Origin: Gnetum montanum
Taxonomy: Eukaryota; Streptophyta; Gnetopsida; Gnetales; Gnetaceae
Direction of reading: 5' to 3'
NCBI GenBank assembly: GCA_015680685.1
Contig: MNCI01000808.1
Coordinates: 704,552-755,847, forward strand
Length of the DNA stretch: 51,296 nucleotides
Below, one piece after another: positions 33,870 through 46,310 of this stretch; within the stretch, counting starts at the first letter, position 1; each line of letters begins with the position of its first letter. The translations under genes were made by a program, and so were the position numbers. The notes beneath the pieces are model-generated. The model was given only the letters and a program-made list of their open reading frames with translations, was not told where the DNA came from and did no database searches.

Positions 33870-34460
33870 TTGTATGACCTAATCATGATGTCTGTCCCGC
33901 ACTGTGAGGCTCTGATTCGGATGTTGATGGTGATTTTGGTTAACAAGGACACGCCAGTGGAAGAGGAAGTAATCCATTTGGTCATGCTTCCTTCTCCGCC
34001 TGCAGAGCCAAAATCGTCTCAACTCACTTTCTGTGATGACTCCATTAGGGAAGATCCCGAAAGGGGTCAGGTAACTATGACACCACTATTCATCACAATT
34101 CTGGTTGGCCAATACCAAATCCGAAGGGTACACATTGATGATGGGGCTAGCACAAATGTCATCCCCTTCCCTATTATGGACAAGTTGAGCTTGGTTGACC
34201 AGATCAAACCAACAACCACATCATGCCTGAAGTCGTTCAATAGTGCACGTGTCTTGGTGAAGGGCACAATCCACATAGACTTTGTGGCAAGGGATCAATT
34301 CCCCACAAATGTAACGTTCATCATCATTGAGGAAATGCATAGGTTTAACCTAATCTAAAGGAGGTCATGCTTAGCACAGCTTAGGACTATCTCCTCACCT
34401 ATACACTAGGAGATCGATCTGGCTTACGTGGGCAGAGAGGTGGTGATCTGTGGTGACGAA
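33870..34460 (+). pseudogene. Element B protease domain
   Basis: Open from 33870 to 34358. FITILVGQYQIRRVHIDDGA keeps the catalytic Asp (HIDDGASTNVI) that element A lost. KGTIHIDFVARDQFPTNVTF and FIIIEEMHRFNLI follow, then a TAA at about 34356 and the family end CLAQLRTISSPIH with a TAG. A tail with EVVICGDEEET reaches about 34470. Cleaves the polyprotein in the intact family; truncated here. Confidence 0.85.
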
Positions 34461-34849
34461 GAGGAGACATAAGCAATCAACAACGTAGGCATGGAGGAAG
34501 GCTCAAAGGTCATAACCTCTAAGAATGAAGTGCTTCCCCCTACACATGCTAACCACCTCTAAGAATGAAGTTCAGCAAGCCGGTTCTCAAGACGAAAGCA
34601 CGTGGACAGAGTTGCCATTCCAAGAGGAAGGCAATAATGCAGATGAAAGCCCTGGTAGAGCACCTTGGCCTTATGCTTCACTCAACCTATGATGGGTCAA
34701 AAAGTAGCTACATGTAGCATAGCAACCCTACTACTTCTTTCCCAGTTTCCACCCTTTGTGCATTTATTGCTTTTCTTATTTTGCACACATATACATCTAT
34801 ACTAAGCATCGCTTTATCTTATCAAATTTTCCCTTAACATGTTATGGCT

Positions 34850-35880
34850 CGAAATGGCCTAAACCTGACACATGCTATGGACCGAAATTACCTACAACTA
34901 TGGCTCTAACTACGGCCGGAAATGGCCTAAAATTAGCTATAGGCTGAAATGGCGTAAAATTAGCCAGGTTCCGGGATTCCCTAAAACTAGCAATGGCACG
35001 AAATTTCCTAAAAATATGGCACTAACTACGGCCCGAAATGGTGTAAAACAAGCCAGGTTCTGAGATGCCCTAAAACTAGCAATGGCCTAAAATGGCCTAA
35101 AACTAGCAATGGCCCGAAATGGCCTAAAACTAGCTAGGTTGTATTTTCCGGTAAATCACTATGGCCTGAAATGGCCTAAAACTAACCAGGTTGTATTTTC
35201 CGGTAAATCACTATGGCCTAAAATGGCCTAAAACTATGACACATGCTATGGCCCGAAATGGCCTGAAACTATGGCACTAGCTATGGCCCGAAATGGCCTA
35301 AAACTAGCTATGGCCTAAAATGACCTAAAACTATGGCACTAGCTATGGCCCGAAATGGCCTAAGACTAGCTATGACACGAAATGGCCTATAACTAGCCAG
35401 GGCCCGAGATGGCCTAAAACTAGCAATGGCCCGAGATGGCCTAAAACTAGCTATGGCCCGAAATGGCCTAAAACTAGCCAGGTCACATTTTCCTTTAAAT
35501 CGATATGGCCCAAAATGGCCTAAAACTATGACACTAGCTATGGCCCAAAATGGCCTAAAACTAGCCAGGGCTCAAGATGGCCTAAAACTAGCAGTGGCCC
35601 GAAATGGCCTAAAACTAGCCAGGGCTTGAGATGGCCTAAAACTAGCAGTGGCCCGAAATGGCCTAAAACTAGCTATGGCCTGAAACGGCCTAAAACTAGC
35701 TAGGTCACATTTTCCCTTAAATCTCTATGGCCCAAAATGGCATAAAACTATGACACACGCTATGGCCTAAAACTAGTTGTGGCCTGAAATGGCCTAAAAC
35801 TAGCAGGGGCCCGAAATGGCCTAAAACTAGTAGGAGCCTAAAATGGCATAAAACTAGCACAATAAGAACAAAAGTTTAGC
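34850..35880 (+). repeat. Large 27-bp repeat array between protease and antisense gene (element B)
   Basis: Roughly 35 units of the family CCCGAAATGGCCTAAAACTAGCTATGG run for 1 kb. Perfect 27-bp steps occur, for example at 35287 and 35314. Longer insertions such as aggtcacattttccnttaaat recur at 35140, 35200, 35485 and 35700, forming higher-order units. It explains all open frames of the type MARNGLKLA here. Same core as 25650-25865 in element A, same place, same sense orientation. Confidence 0.92.
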
Positions 35881-36016
35881 ATGACATTAAGCACTTACAT
35901 AATGGATAAGTTAGCATGGAATCAATTCATCTCTTCATTCAAAATTTTTTTCTCTTAGACAATGTTTGCAAAAATATTACAAAAAATTCAAAAATTCAAA
36001 AAAATTTCCCATGTTG

Positions 36017-39000
36017 TCATGGGTTGTCTCTTCCTACATCATCTTCATCATTTTCTTCTGCATCACCTTCCACTGCACTATCCCCTGCTACCTCTTCACT
36101 CCTTCCCACCACAGGCCCCATGCCCTCATCTAGAACCTGCATGACAAGAGATGAAGTAGTCGGTTAGGGAAACACACGCAAGCTACAACAGAGCATGAGC
36201 ATTAATACAATAGAAAGTGATTGACCTGAGAATGACTTGCGTTTATCTCGAAGGGTATTTGGTCTAAACTGAGTCCAAGGTGGTGCTAGAAATCCTCTTC
36301 TATGATGTCCACCCAACATCTAATATTAGATTTAGCATCTGCTACAGCCTTCTCCTTTTTAGCGGTCATCCATCTCGGTGGTCCCGAAGAGAAGGAGGTG
36401 GCTGCGATCTCACCTATGGGAAGGTTCACTTTCCATTCAGGAGATTTCATAACCTTGACCTAGTTTTTGAACTTTTCATAGGCTTCTGAAATGCCAATGG
36501 CACCTACAAATTCCTTATAGGTAAACGCTTCCATGGAAGCATCCCTATACAATTTATGATAGGAGGCATAGTCCATTTTATACATATGTGTATGGTTCTT
36601 CTAGGATTGCCCCCATTCATAAACCCTGGTGCTGAAATCCCTCCAATCCTGACACTTCTGGACTAGCAAGTTCATTTGCATTTGCTGCTCTATTATTTCG
36701 TGGGTGGCTTCATTCTTCAGATGCACAATTGTCCAAAATCTGGCATAATCTACCATAGCTATGTACCAGTCCTTGTTATTGGTATCACAGGCTATGCAGA
36801 ATTCATTCCTTGACTTGAGGTCTTCCACCTTGGCACTCAGCTTAGCCTTCTCTCTCTCAGCCTTTTAGACCCATTTCCATAAGTCTTCATTGACGTGCTT
36901 GTACTCCCACAAGGAGCAGGCCAAGTGTAAAGCACATTTGCTGACCTTGTCGTATGCGCTACAAGGCATCTTGGTCACTTTAGGTGAAAATGTGGGCACA
37001 ACACTGACCTTCAAAGGTCGTGTCACATCCCATTTAAGTCAAGAGGTTGTCACAACATAAAGAGCATATCAGTCACATTAGCGTATAGTGTAGGAAGATT
37101 GACGAATTACAAACCTTAGCGTAGCAGCATGAGAGCATCTAATACTACTACTTACCCACATCAAGGTCGATCTGCTGAAGAAAGCTGACCATGTCGTCAA
37201 TGATCCCTTACATAAATGTAAACTTATTAGGGGTCTTGGCCCATGATTTCACATGGATTAGAGGTGGTCCTGCAACTTTAGCAGTAGTGTCTGTCATGGA
37301 ATTAAACAAGTTAGCAATGACCGAAATGGACTATGACAAAGTAGACACGTTGCCAAACTCACCAGCATCTAGTTGCAATTCCCCTTCCTTCTGATGCAAA
37401 ATGATGGTAGTGGCCTTAGTAGAAGTCCCTCCCAGGTCTAGGTGGGCCTCTTCTTCATTTGCTAATTCCTTTTATTTTAAGAAACTAGCATCCTTTTTAT
37501 TCACGGGAGACTCCTCTTTGTCTCCAAAAATGTTCTCCTCGTTAATAGGAGGATTCTATCTAATGACAAGAGCCCCTACCTTAGCGGTAGGAGCTCCTTT
37601 CCTATCGATTGATGCCCTTTCTTTTGAGATTGGGGCCTCTGTGTCTTTATTCGTTGTCCCCATTTTTGGGGTCGACACCTCTTCATCGCCTTCTTTTTCT
37701 TCCTCTTCTTCCTCTGGTAGCTAAAAAACATGTTTGCGTTAGCTCAAAATAGGTTGGCATAAAGTAGGTGCTACGCTATGCTATGCTATCTAGCATAGCA
37801 CAACATAGTAGGCATTAACAAAGTAGGCGAAGAAATAAACATGAACGAAAGTGTTTACCAATGGAGGGTTGCGTCCTCTACAGTTTGAACCATAGTTGCC
37901 ACCCATCCTCTTCCTCCACATGAAGGGTTCCCTCAGCTAAAGTAGGCCTCTTTTGCTGCAACTTGGTGGCCACAGTTTCGGCAATGAGACACTTCCCCTA
38001 TGATACGCTACTAGCAATATCAAGGGGTGTCTCTTCTACATTTTCTTGGCCATGAAAGTTACGGGCCACCTGATCCTTAGTCGGCACAGAGAATGACTCC
38101 CAAATTATTTTTGAGGGATCTTGGGCTGGGGTGGTTTAGAGGACCTGGCAGATCCACGGTTTGGAAATCTAGTTACGATTCAGCAATACCCAAACCCCTT
38201 TCCTGTAGAGCACCAAATACTCTGTGAAACATCATAGGTAGGCTATGTAAAAGGCATAATGAATGTTGGAACGAGACTCCTGCTTCTTATGGAGCCCCAC
38301 GATTTCAACCTGCAAGCCTATACATAGAAACTTGGCCCAGCTGTAGCAATCCCCCTCTTTCATAACCTCGTGCATCACCCAGGCCTTCTCGATTCAAAGG
38401 ACCTTCCTTTGGGAAAGTAGTTGGGGGAAGGCATGAGAATGGAAGATGGGGTAAAATCCTTTGGCAGGTCCTACCTTGACCTTATCCATAGGGATCCCCC
38501 TCTACTCTTTAGCAACCCCTATCCACTCCATGATGTCATCCTTCTAAAGGGTTAACTCCTTCTTGGACTTCGACCCTATAAGAATTCCATCGACAGGGAC
38601 ATCGAAAAGATCTACAAATAGTTGGTCATTCATGTCAATGACCACTAGCACACTGTGAATGCATGTGCAGAAGCAGTCTTCCTTATCGGAAAAGGAGTCC
38701 ACAAGGGAGAGCATCTTAATGGAAGGAATGTTTGAGTTCGGGATCAGGAAAAAATATAGTAGCCCAACATTTCAAAGATTCCTGACGAAGGAATTCGAGG
38801 CTTCGCTATGTATCCAATGTTAGCTTGTAGCTACTTCTCCGTATTTGAAGTAGATGTTTACCTCTTGATTCTCGGTAGTTATCACCATCACCTCCTGGGG
38901 CTTCTTCACCCTGCAACAGTTTGCATAGAAACGACTAGCATAAGAACAAAAAAGTACAAAAAAAAAATAGCAAAGACACTTCAGCATGTCACACCTACTA

Positions 39001-40483
39001 CTTAGCTTACTAGGTTTATATGGTAATGGGAATTGTGGAAGGGTGACCAAAATATCTTCCATGGGGATCAGTTTGAAGGGTGCCCATCCCTCATCCAACC
39101 AACCAGACTCCTTAACCCTGTTGTAGAGGATGGGATATCGTTCTAGATAGATGGGGTACTCACCCCCACATTGACATATAACACCTATGCGGATGTTCTC
39201 AGTAGAACAGAATTCCTGTAGGGCCATCTCTGCTATGGCCAAGGCATCTATATTGTCATGAAGGCCCTGGTCATTGATTAAAAACTTGGTAAAAAAAACA
39301 TATCATCAAAATTTGACCAAGTATAGTGACTATAGCATAGTATAGTAGCAACGACGCTACAGAACTCACCCTTCGGCATAGTAGATGGTTTCTGGTGGGT
39401 TTTGGAAGCACATTCCCATATGATGTGCAACAAACAATGTGTTGTAGATATGGTAGCAACTGTACTTAGGCATCTCCCAGATCCAAGACAAACACCTCAA
39501 ACCTTGGGGGCATGGGCCGGATCCCTCTCCCTGCCCCCTACTGATTGCCCCATCTCTAAAATACCTCAGAATGCCCTGGGTTACCCCAGGCAACAGGGTT
39601 TCTAGTATGATGGCTACTACCTCCTCCTCTAAGTGTGACCAAACGATCACACTGAAGCATTGGAGGAGGAATTTTAGGAACTTTTGTGCTCCTATCTTGA
39701 ACTAGATCGGCCGATCCCCAACACGTGTGTGAGGACGAGGAACATTGGCCGTGGGTTTGTTCACTCAGCACAGGACCCCTGCAATGTCCAGGATAACTAG
39801 AATTGGCCTAAGCGCTATCCTGCACAACAGAAAAATAAATGTTAGCATTACATTAAAGTGCAACACACACATAACGTAAAAAAATCTAGCATTTTAGCAT
39901 ATAGTATAAGATAACCCTCTTCTTGTACATAGCGTAGAAAAAACATCGAAGAAATAGTGTAGCAAAGATAACCTAGCATAGCAACAGAGTGATTAGCCCT
40001 AATAAAAGTAGATAGAACTACAACCTGATGAAACACATGTCACACTATCATGTAACATGTGGCCAAAACCTCCTGGGGGTTCTACGCTACGCCACGCCAA
40101 AGCCAAGCAGCTTAAACCATCCAAAGCTCTACAGTAATGACAGCTGTAGTAGTGGTGGTTTAGGTGACCTTGCATGCAATAATAGTGTAGCGTTTGTGCA
40201 TCCACCATGGCCTAAATGGAAACAGTGACGATGTAAAGGCCAAAACAATGATAATGCAATGACAAGAAATAAAGACGTCCAAAACGAAGCTGTAGAAACA
40301 AGGGTAGGAAACAAAAGAGATAATAGAAGCATGAGGAAACAGGGGAAGCATAGCAGCCTACCAGGTATATAGCATCTCCTCCTACGCTGCAACGCACACT
40401 TGTGTCATGTGCCCTAGGGATTCCTTCACCTCATCGACCTTCACGAGTGCCAAGTGTGTGAGTTCTTTCTTTGGAGCCATCAT
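36017..40483 (-). pseudogene. Antisense eight-exon gene in element B, homolog of the element A gene
   Basis: Minus-strand exons: 40483-40362, 39819-39370, 39284-39011, 38910-37859, 37720-37363, 37290-37156, about 37050-36236, 36136-36017 (TGA). Lengths 122/450/274/1052/358/135/~815/120 match element A (131/450/272/1046/251/195/784/99), including the phase of exon 1. Shared blocks: VIVWSH and NTLFVAHH..FQNPPET (exon 2), VDSF and LFDVPVDG (exon 4), acidic exon 5, LLVQKCQDWRDFSTRVYEWGQ (exon 7; element A has LKCQDWKAFASKMRKWGQ), acidic exon 8. Damage: TAG in exon 1, TGA and TAG in exon 2, an acceptor shifted by one base before exon 3, and a lost AG before exon 7. Opposite strand to gag-pol. Role unknown. 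Confidence 0.83.
39370..39819 (-). other. NIF/FCP1-like domain exon (element B)
   Basis: The exon reads ILVILDIAGVLC (first Asp kept, second replaced by Ala), then FKIGAQKFLKFLLQCFSVIV followed by WSH, LETLLPG, and NTLFVAHHMGMCFQNPPET. The DDSP catalytic motif is VAHHMG. It is exactly as long as the element A exon, and gapless over most of its length. The next exon (ALAIAEMALQEF...) matches the region after the FCP1 core. Both elements lack the DD motif, so the loss is likely older than their split. Confidence 0.62.
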
Positions 40484-40632
40484 TCTGCTTGCCGACTCTT
40501 CCTTCCTGCTATGCAAAAACTACCTCGCTCTTTGTTAGCACAATTTTCGTATGCTCTGCAATCACTTTGTGTTCCAAATGTGGGCTCTGAGCTATTATGG
40601 TGAAGATGAAGAGTTTACCAAGGGTTAATCCC

Positions 40633-40640
40633 TATTTATA
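40633..40640 (-). promoter_or_regulatory. TATA box of the antisense gene, element B
   Basis: The minus strand reads GGCTATAAATAGGGATT about 150 bp upstream of the ATG at 40483. A TATA box at the matching place in element A supports an independent promoter for this gene. Confidence 0.55.
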
Positions 40641-40839
40641 GCCATAATGGTAGAAAATGAAAACTTGTCTTTTTCTCTCTCCATTTAATGCGGGGTTTAC
40701 TGTGTAGCGTAGCATGCTTCACACGACATTGTAGCACTGTTGGCAATTAATACAAGCAGATTTGGGCGAAACATCTTGGCATGCCTCGAGCTAACCATTT
40801 TATTTTCTAAAAAGCATAATATATATATATATATATTCG

Positions 40840-41250
40840 GTTACCGATCTAGAAAGACCTTAAACTAGCAACCCCGACGTAGCAATGATTTTAGCAGTCC
40901 GAAAAGACCCTAAACTAGCATTCCTAGCATAGCAGTTCACTCTAGTTAACAGTTTGAAACGACCTTAAACTAGTATTCTTGGTGTAGCTCTGTCTTTAGA
41001 GGTCTGAAAAGACCTTAAACTAGTAGTCTCGATCTTACACACGTTTGCAGTCTACAATGACACTAAACTAGCAGCTTCACATTTTTAGCGATTTTATGTT
41101 TTTACACTAGCAATTTTCCATATTTCATATTAGTAGGATTTGCATTTTTACTTCTGAGCAGTCCGAAATGACACTAAACTAGTAGCCTTGCATTTGTGCA
41201 TTGGCAGTTTTGCATCTTTAGCGGTTTTGCATCTTCGCATCTTAGCGATC
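40840..41250 (+). repeat. 27-bp-family array between antisense gene and RT (element B)
   Basis: Spaced units with the core GACCTTAAACTAGCA or GACACTAAACTAGCAG, preceded by GTCCGAAA (40859, 40907, 40957, 41006, 41056, 41160 region). Between units tagc and cttagc words occur. A short (TA)n tract lies just upstream (40819-40836). Matches 20260-20340 in element A. Confidence 0.85.
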
Positions 41251-41387
41251 CACCGTAACTCCGAGCTGACAAGTATTAATCTTTGTCTCACACTTTACCA
41301 ATTACACATTATTACTGTTGTGCAAATTTTTTCTGTTGTACACAATTACCGTGAACAGGTGCCGCCTAAACAAACTTTCATTTCATT

Positions 41388-44300
41388 TTGGCTAGTCAAA
41401 TTGAAATCTATCATGATCTCTCTGCACCTTTAGCCTTAGCAGGTCCACATGGCAAGCTCACAAGACAATTGAACCTAGACCTAATCAACTGGGAGTCAAC
41501 CACAGCTAGCACCATAGCATCCTTAGAAACAACCCCAGACTGGCCTAAGTATCTTGTCCAAACTCTAGATCTAGAGGCTAGGGATGTAACTGAGGACCCT
41601 ATCATCGAGACTCCCATGACCACATCGAAAGGGGAAGTAAAAAAATTAAAACTTAGTTCCCTCTTAGAAGCGCAAACACACAAAGATGTAGCCAAAAGTT
41701 TGCAAGACAACATTAAAGTCTTTGCATGGTCATACAATGACATGTCATGTTTGGATCCGAGGCTGATACAACACAACATTGTCTTAGACCCGTGCATGAA
41801 CGCAATCAAGTAGAAGGCCTGCAAGGTTAAGCTAGAAATTGCACTAGCTGTAAGAGATGAAATCACCAAGCTATACCAAGCTGGTTTCATCCGTGCAGTT
41901 GATTATTCAAAATGGGTGCCAAAAATTGTTGTGGTTTCTAAGAAAATAGGAGAAATATGGATCTATATAGACTTTCGGGATCTAAATAAAGCAACGATCA
42001 AGGATGATTTCCCACTTCTAAGAATTGATCAACTCATCGACACTATGGCGGCTTATGCTATGTTATCCTTCATGGATGGTTTCTCCGGCTACAACAAAAT
42101 CTGCATTAACCCAGAGCATCAGCTAACAATAACCTTCATGACCCCATGGGGTAACTTTTGTTACATCATGATGCCTTTTGGGCTCAAGAATGCCAAAGCA
42201 ACCTACCAACGAGCCATGACCTACATCTTTAGTGACTATATCCTAGAAACGCTAAACGACTACGTAGATGATATAGCGGTCAAGTCCAAAGAGGCCACTG
42301 ATCACCCACATGATCTAGGGGTTGTACTTAAGTGTTGTCAAATGCATGATCTGCGCCTCAACCCTAAGAAGTGCATCTTTGGGGTAAAAATTGGACGCAT
42401 GTTAGGGTTTTTAGTATCATAGGCCGGAATACTGGTGGACCCGGACAAAGTTAAAGCCATCGTCAACCTAGCACCTCCTACAAACCTTAAGGAATTGCGT
42501 GGTTTGCAAGGTAGGGTACAATTCATTTCAAGGTTTATAGCAAGGTTAACTAACAAGTTACACCCCATGCAACATCTTCTAAAGAAAGGGGTTAACTTCA
42601 AATGGACAACTCAATGTCAACAAGCCTTCGATAGCTTGAAGAAAGAACTTTCGCACCTCCCAACTATGCACCCGCCACAAAGGGATAAGCCTTTCTTCAT
42701 CTACCTTGCCACCTCTGACACATCTATCGCAACACTACTATGTCAAAAACGAGACAACGGATCTGAGATACCAGTGTATTATCTGAGTCATGCATTAATA
42801 GCACATGAGGTGACACAACTTATGACCTCACCCATTGATGACCAGGCAACCATAGACCTTGAATTCCCAGATGAGCACGTTAGCACTATCAATGCTATCC
42901 CATCACATCTCGAAGCTACCTTGCGCTTCGACGGTACCTCGACCATGTGGGGAGGTAGTGCAACTACCGTCATTACATTCCTATTTGGGGAAATGCACCT
43001 ATTTGCTTATCATTTTGCATTCCCTTGCATGAACAACATGGCAGAGTATGAGGGGCTACTCAGAGGCATCTCATCTGCCCAAACATTACGCATACAACAC
43101 TTGGCGATTTGTAGAGATTCACAACTAGTTTTGAATCAAATCACCGGGGTTTATGCTTACAAATCTATGCACCTGCAACCCTACTGCAACCTAGCAAAAA
43201 GCTTGCTCAAACAGTTCATAGCTATGGATGTGCAACACGTGCCATGCAACAAAAACACCATAGAAGACACCTTAGCTCCCTAGCATCAAATATCCCACCA
43301 CACTTGTTTGTAAATTTTCCTACCTCAATTTTTAAATGTACTGGGCCTATCACTCAAGTGGGACATGTGGCCTCTATTAGTGTTGCGAACACCCAGGAGT
43401 GGTACGCCAACATTAAAGCCTACCTGCAACATGGTGAACCCTCAAGTGGATTGACATCTACCTAGAGAGATGCGATCCGAAAGCATTCCCGGTAATATAC
43501 GCTGATGGGAGATAGCATCCTATGCAAACACTCCTGTGATGGGATATTGCTAGCATGCATGGGTGGGGAGTAGGTGCAGAAGGTAGTTAATGAAGTGCAT
43601 GAGGGACTATGTGGTGGACACATAGCACCTAGGGCTATGGCTATAAAAATTAGATGCCTAGGATACTATTGATCCCACATGGAGTGTGATAGTCTGTCGA
43701 AAGTCAAGACATGTGACACATGCCAGAGACATGCAAACTTCATACATGTTGCACCTACGGAGCTGCACCCAACGTAGATCACATGGCCTTTCCAACAATG
43801 GGGACTAGACCTCATAGGATCTATCACGCCTAAATCCTCTATAGTGCATAGCTTCATCATCACCACCACTGAATATTTTACTAAGTGGGTGGAAGTTATT
43901 CCTCTGAGGAAGATGACATCTCAGTAGGTTTGCCACTTCATCCTGGATAACATCATGATGAGGTTTGGGCTTCTAATGACTATTGTAACCAACAATGGGC
44001 CACAATTTAGTAGCAAAGAAAGCTAAACCTTCTGTAGCAATCTTGGCATCAGGTAATCATTCTCCTCCCTACACTATCTACAGGTGAATGGGTAGGCAGA
44101 GGCTACAAATAAGACCATCATCAACTTGCTAAAGAGAATGCTCAACAATAGGAAGAGGCGGTGGCATGAGCAAATCCTCTATGTCCTATGGGCCTACAAG
44201 ACGACATGCAGAACTGCAACGCGTAAGACTCCTTACAGTATTGTTTATGGATCTGAAGCAATGTTGCCTCTTGAGTTGCAGGTACCATCACTTCAGATGA

Positions 44301-44633
44301 TCCTATTTAATGTCATGAACGAAGCCTAGAACAACGAGTTGTGGATTGTCGACCTTGACTCAATAGAGGAGGAGCATGCATAGACGCTGAGTCGCATAGA
44401 GCACTACCATTGAAAGCAACAACAAAAACATCATGCAGACCTGCATCAATGGCCAAGTACAGAAGGGAGACCTCATCCTCAAGGCCATCCATGAGCATGT
44501 GAGAAAATTACTAGCCAACTTGAAAGGTCCTTACATGGTCACTAAAGCCTTTGGGAATGGAGCCTTCAAGTTGGCGAACATGGATGGAAACAAGTTTTCC
44601 AACTCATTGAATCACTCGTACCTCAAGCCGTAG
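41388..44633 (+). pseudogene. Element B pol: RT, RNase H, archaeal-type RNase H, integrase
   Basis: ATG at 41388 (MASQIEIYHD). RT blocks: FMDGFSGYNKI, MMPFGLKNAKATYQRAM, YVDD at 42257-42270. First RNase H starts PFFIYLATSDTS and is cut short: about 77 codons present in element A are missing at 42809 (IAHE joined to VTQLM). Archaeal-type RNase H: FDGTS, AEYEGL, RDSQLV, EDTLA. Integrase keeps HHCC (GLCGGH, CDTC) and the first Asp (GLDLIG), but the second reads TNNGPQF (Asn for Asp). The third, NG*AEATN, keeps Glu next to a TAG. Other stops at 41811, 42420 and 43281. A frame change near 44430 leads into the last 66 codons, ending LNHSYLKP. Confidence 0.93.
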
Positions 44634-44659
44634 TACATCTAAGCACAGGGAGCAGACAG

Positions 44660-44970
44660 GTGACTATTTGATACGACGTAAAACTAGCATGACACGTTCG
44701 CTATGATGTAAAACTGGCACAGAACATCCGCTACAATGTAAAACTAGCAAAGATGAGCAAAATTTTGCTACAACGCTAAGCTGACACAACTTCACCACCG
44801 TCTCCTATGATGTAAAATTGGCAAAGCTCATTCGCTACGACGTTAAACTGGCAACACACGTCCGCTATGACGTTTAACTAGCATGTACGGTCTGTTGGGA
44901 CCTTAATCCAATGCAGTGGTCTGCTAGGACCTTAAACCAGCACATGGTCTACTAGGACCTTAAACTAGGT
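44660..44970 (+). repeat. 27-bp-family array after integrase (element B)
   Basis: Units such as acgtaaaactagcatgacac (about 44677), atgtaaaactggcacagaac (44703) and gtccgctatgacgtttaact (44866) lie 25-30 bp apart. They change toward the right into ggtctgctaggaccttaaac. Corresponds to 16300-16665 in element A. Confidence 0.87.
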
Positions 44971-44989
44971 TCACAACACGTCCCCAACA

Positions 44990-46297
44990 TGCATCTACAC
45001 CAAACAAAACATCAAGCAAGCTTGCACAGTGCCAACGCGAGGTGGGATGTCACGGTTCATGGATCCAGCTCAAGATGCACTAAGAATGTGATTTCGAACA
45101 TATACAACACTGCTGCTCCTAGAACCTTGCTGATCCCCCAGAGGTATTGTATGACACTTCACTGACCTCTCAGACCTACCATCATCATGGCCCATCACCC
45201 TGATGGTAGTTCCTTGGTCAGTGCCTACTATTGGAGTTCCAGCAGTATTGTGGCTCAGCCACAATATTGTTATCCTCCAGCCGCCTGCCAATGCCTTGGC
45301 TCAAATGACATTTAGCTATGTGGCAGTTGATCCCATAGCTGAATTGAGAATGCATGCCTTTGGCAGGGATTCCTAAGCATCTACATTCACAACTCCCAGT
45401 GTCCCTGATGCTAGCTCCTCTACTCTAATGCTCTCAAGGCTGTTGTTGGCCTTCCTACTTTTGACATCATACACCAACAACGATGTCCAAGAGCTTCAAC
45501 AAATTTTGTAGCAAGAAAGACCTTCACCCTCACTTCACATCATGACTGTTTCTTTTGGTTCACTCTTTGTGTTTGTAGGGTGTGTTTCGGTGAGGCATTG
45601 GTTGAAGGTGCATCTTGCCACAGCAGCAAATGCTACAATGTTGCAAAGTGATTGTCTTGACTAGCTTGGCTACTTCAGAGTACACATTCTTTCCTCCTTT
45701 CACCCGTAATTCCTAATCACTCCTGTATTTTACAATGTCTTTCCAATGCTTGTTAAGCCCTCCTATTTGCTCAACCGCAAAGTCCATGATGTGCATAAGA
45801 CAACTCACCACATGGGAAGCACCTATAGGTAGGTTAAAACCCCACGCAAATGTAACACAACTCATCTGGGGAAAGAAACACCTATTCTGTGGTTAGGTTG
45901 TTCACAAATATAAATGGTGAAATAGAAAAAGGAAAAAGCATAAAAGGGCCAAAAAGCACACATGCCTAACACAAATGGCACATACACTATTTTGCAATTT
46001 CCCTCCACAAGTGTTTCGACAAGAGGTCGAAGCTCAGCGAAAGTAAAGATGAAAACATGAACAACTACCTCATGAGCACTCTGATGAGGGGCTCTACCAA
46101 ACCTCTTCTTTACCCTTTTTATGAACCTCCTTCCTCCTTGCTTTGCTCTTCCCTCTTCCACAAAAACCAATGCAACACTCTCAAGCATAGCCAAGCAACA
46201 TCTTGATGACCATCAAGCTACAATGGTAGTGTTTTGTCTTCCATGGTGTTTCGTATTTTTTGTCAACATATTTCGTGTTCATCCTTCAGACGTCGAC
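44990..46297 (+). other. Element B untranslated region before the polypurine tract
   Basis: No conserved frame. A 110-codon open stretch on the minus strand (45862-46194) has no counterpart in element A. Isolated Pro/Ala-rich segments near 45100-45500 could be remains of coding sequence but match nothing I know. Confidence 0.5.
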
Positions 46298-46310
46298 AAA
46301 GAGGGGCCAA
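46298..46310 (+). other. Element B polypurine tract
   Basis: AAAGAGGGGCCAA directly before the 3-prime LTR start at 46311; twin of the tract at 15251-15263. Confidence 0.8.

Noticed and set aside
35426-35629. Open frame of repeated MARNGLKLA units
   Set aside because: It is a reading of the 27-bp DNA array; the period is a DNA repeat and stops occur in most units.
34850-35880. CRISPR-like array because of regular short repeats
   Set aside because: Repeats are contiguous and degenerate with no unique spacers, and the context is a plant retrotransposon.
45862-46194. 110-codon minus-strand open frame before the element B polypurine tract
   Set aside because: No similarity to element A at the same place and no domain recognised; likely chance.
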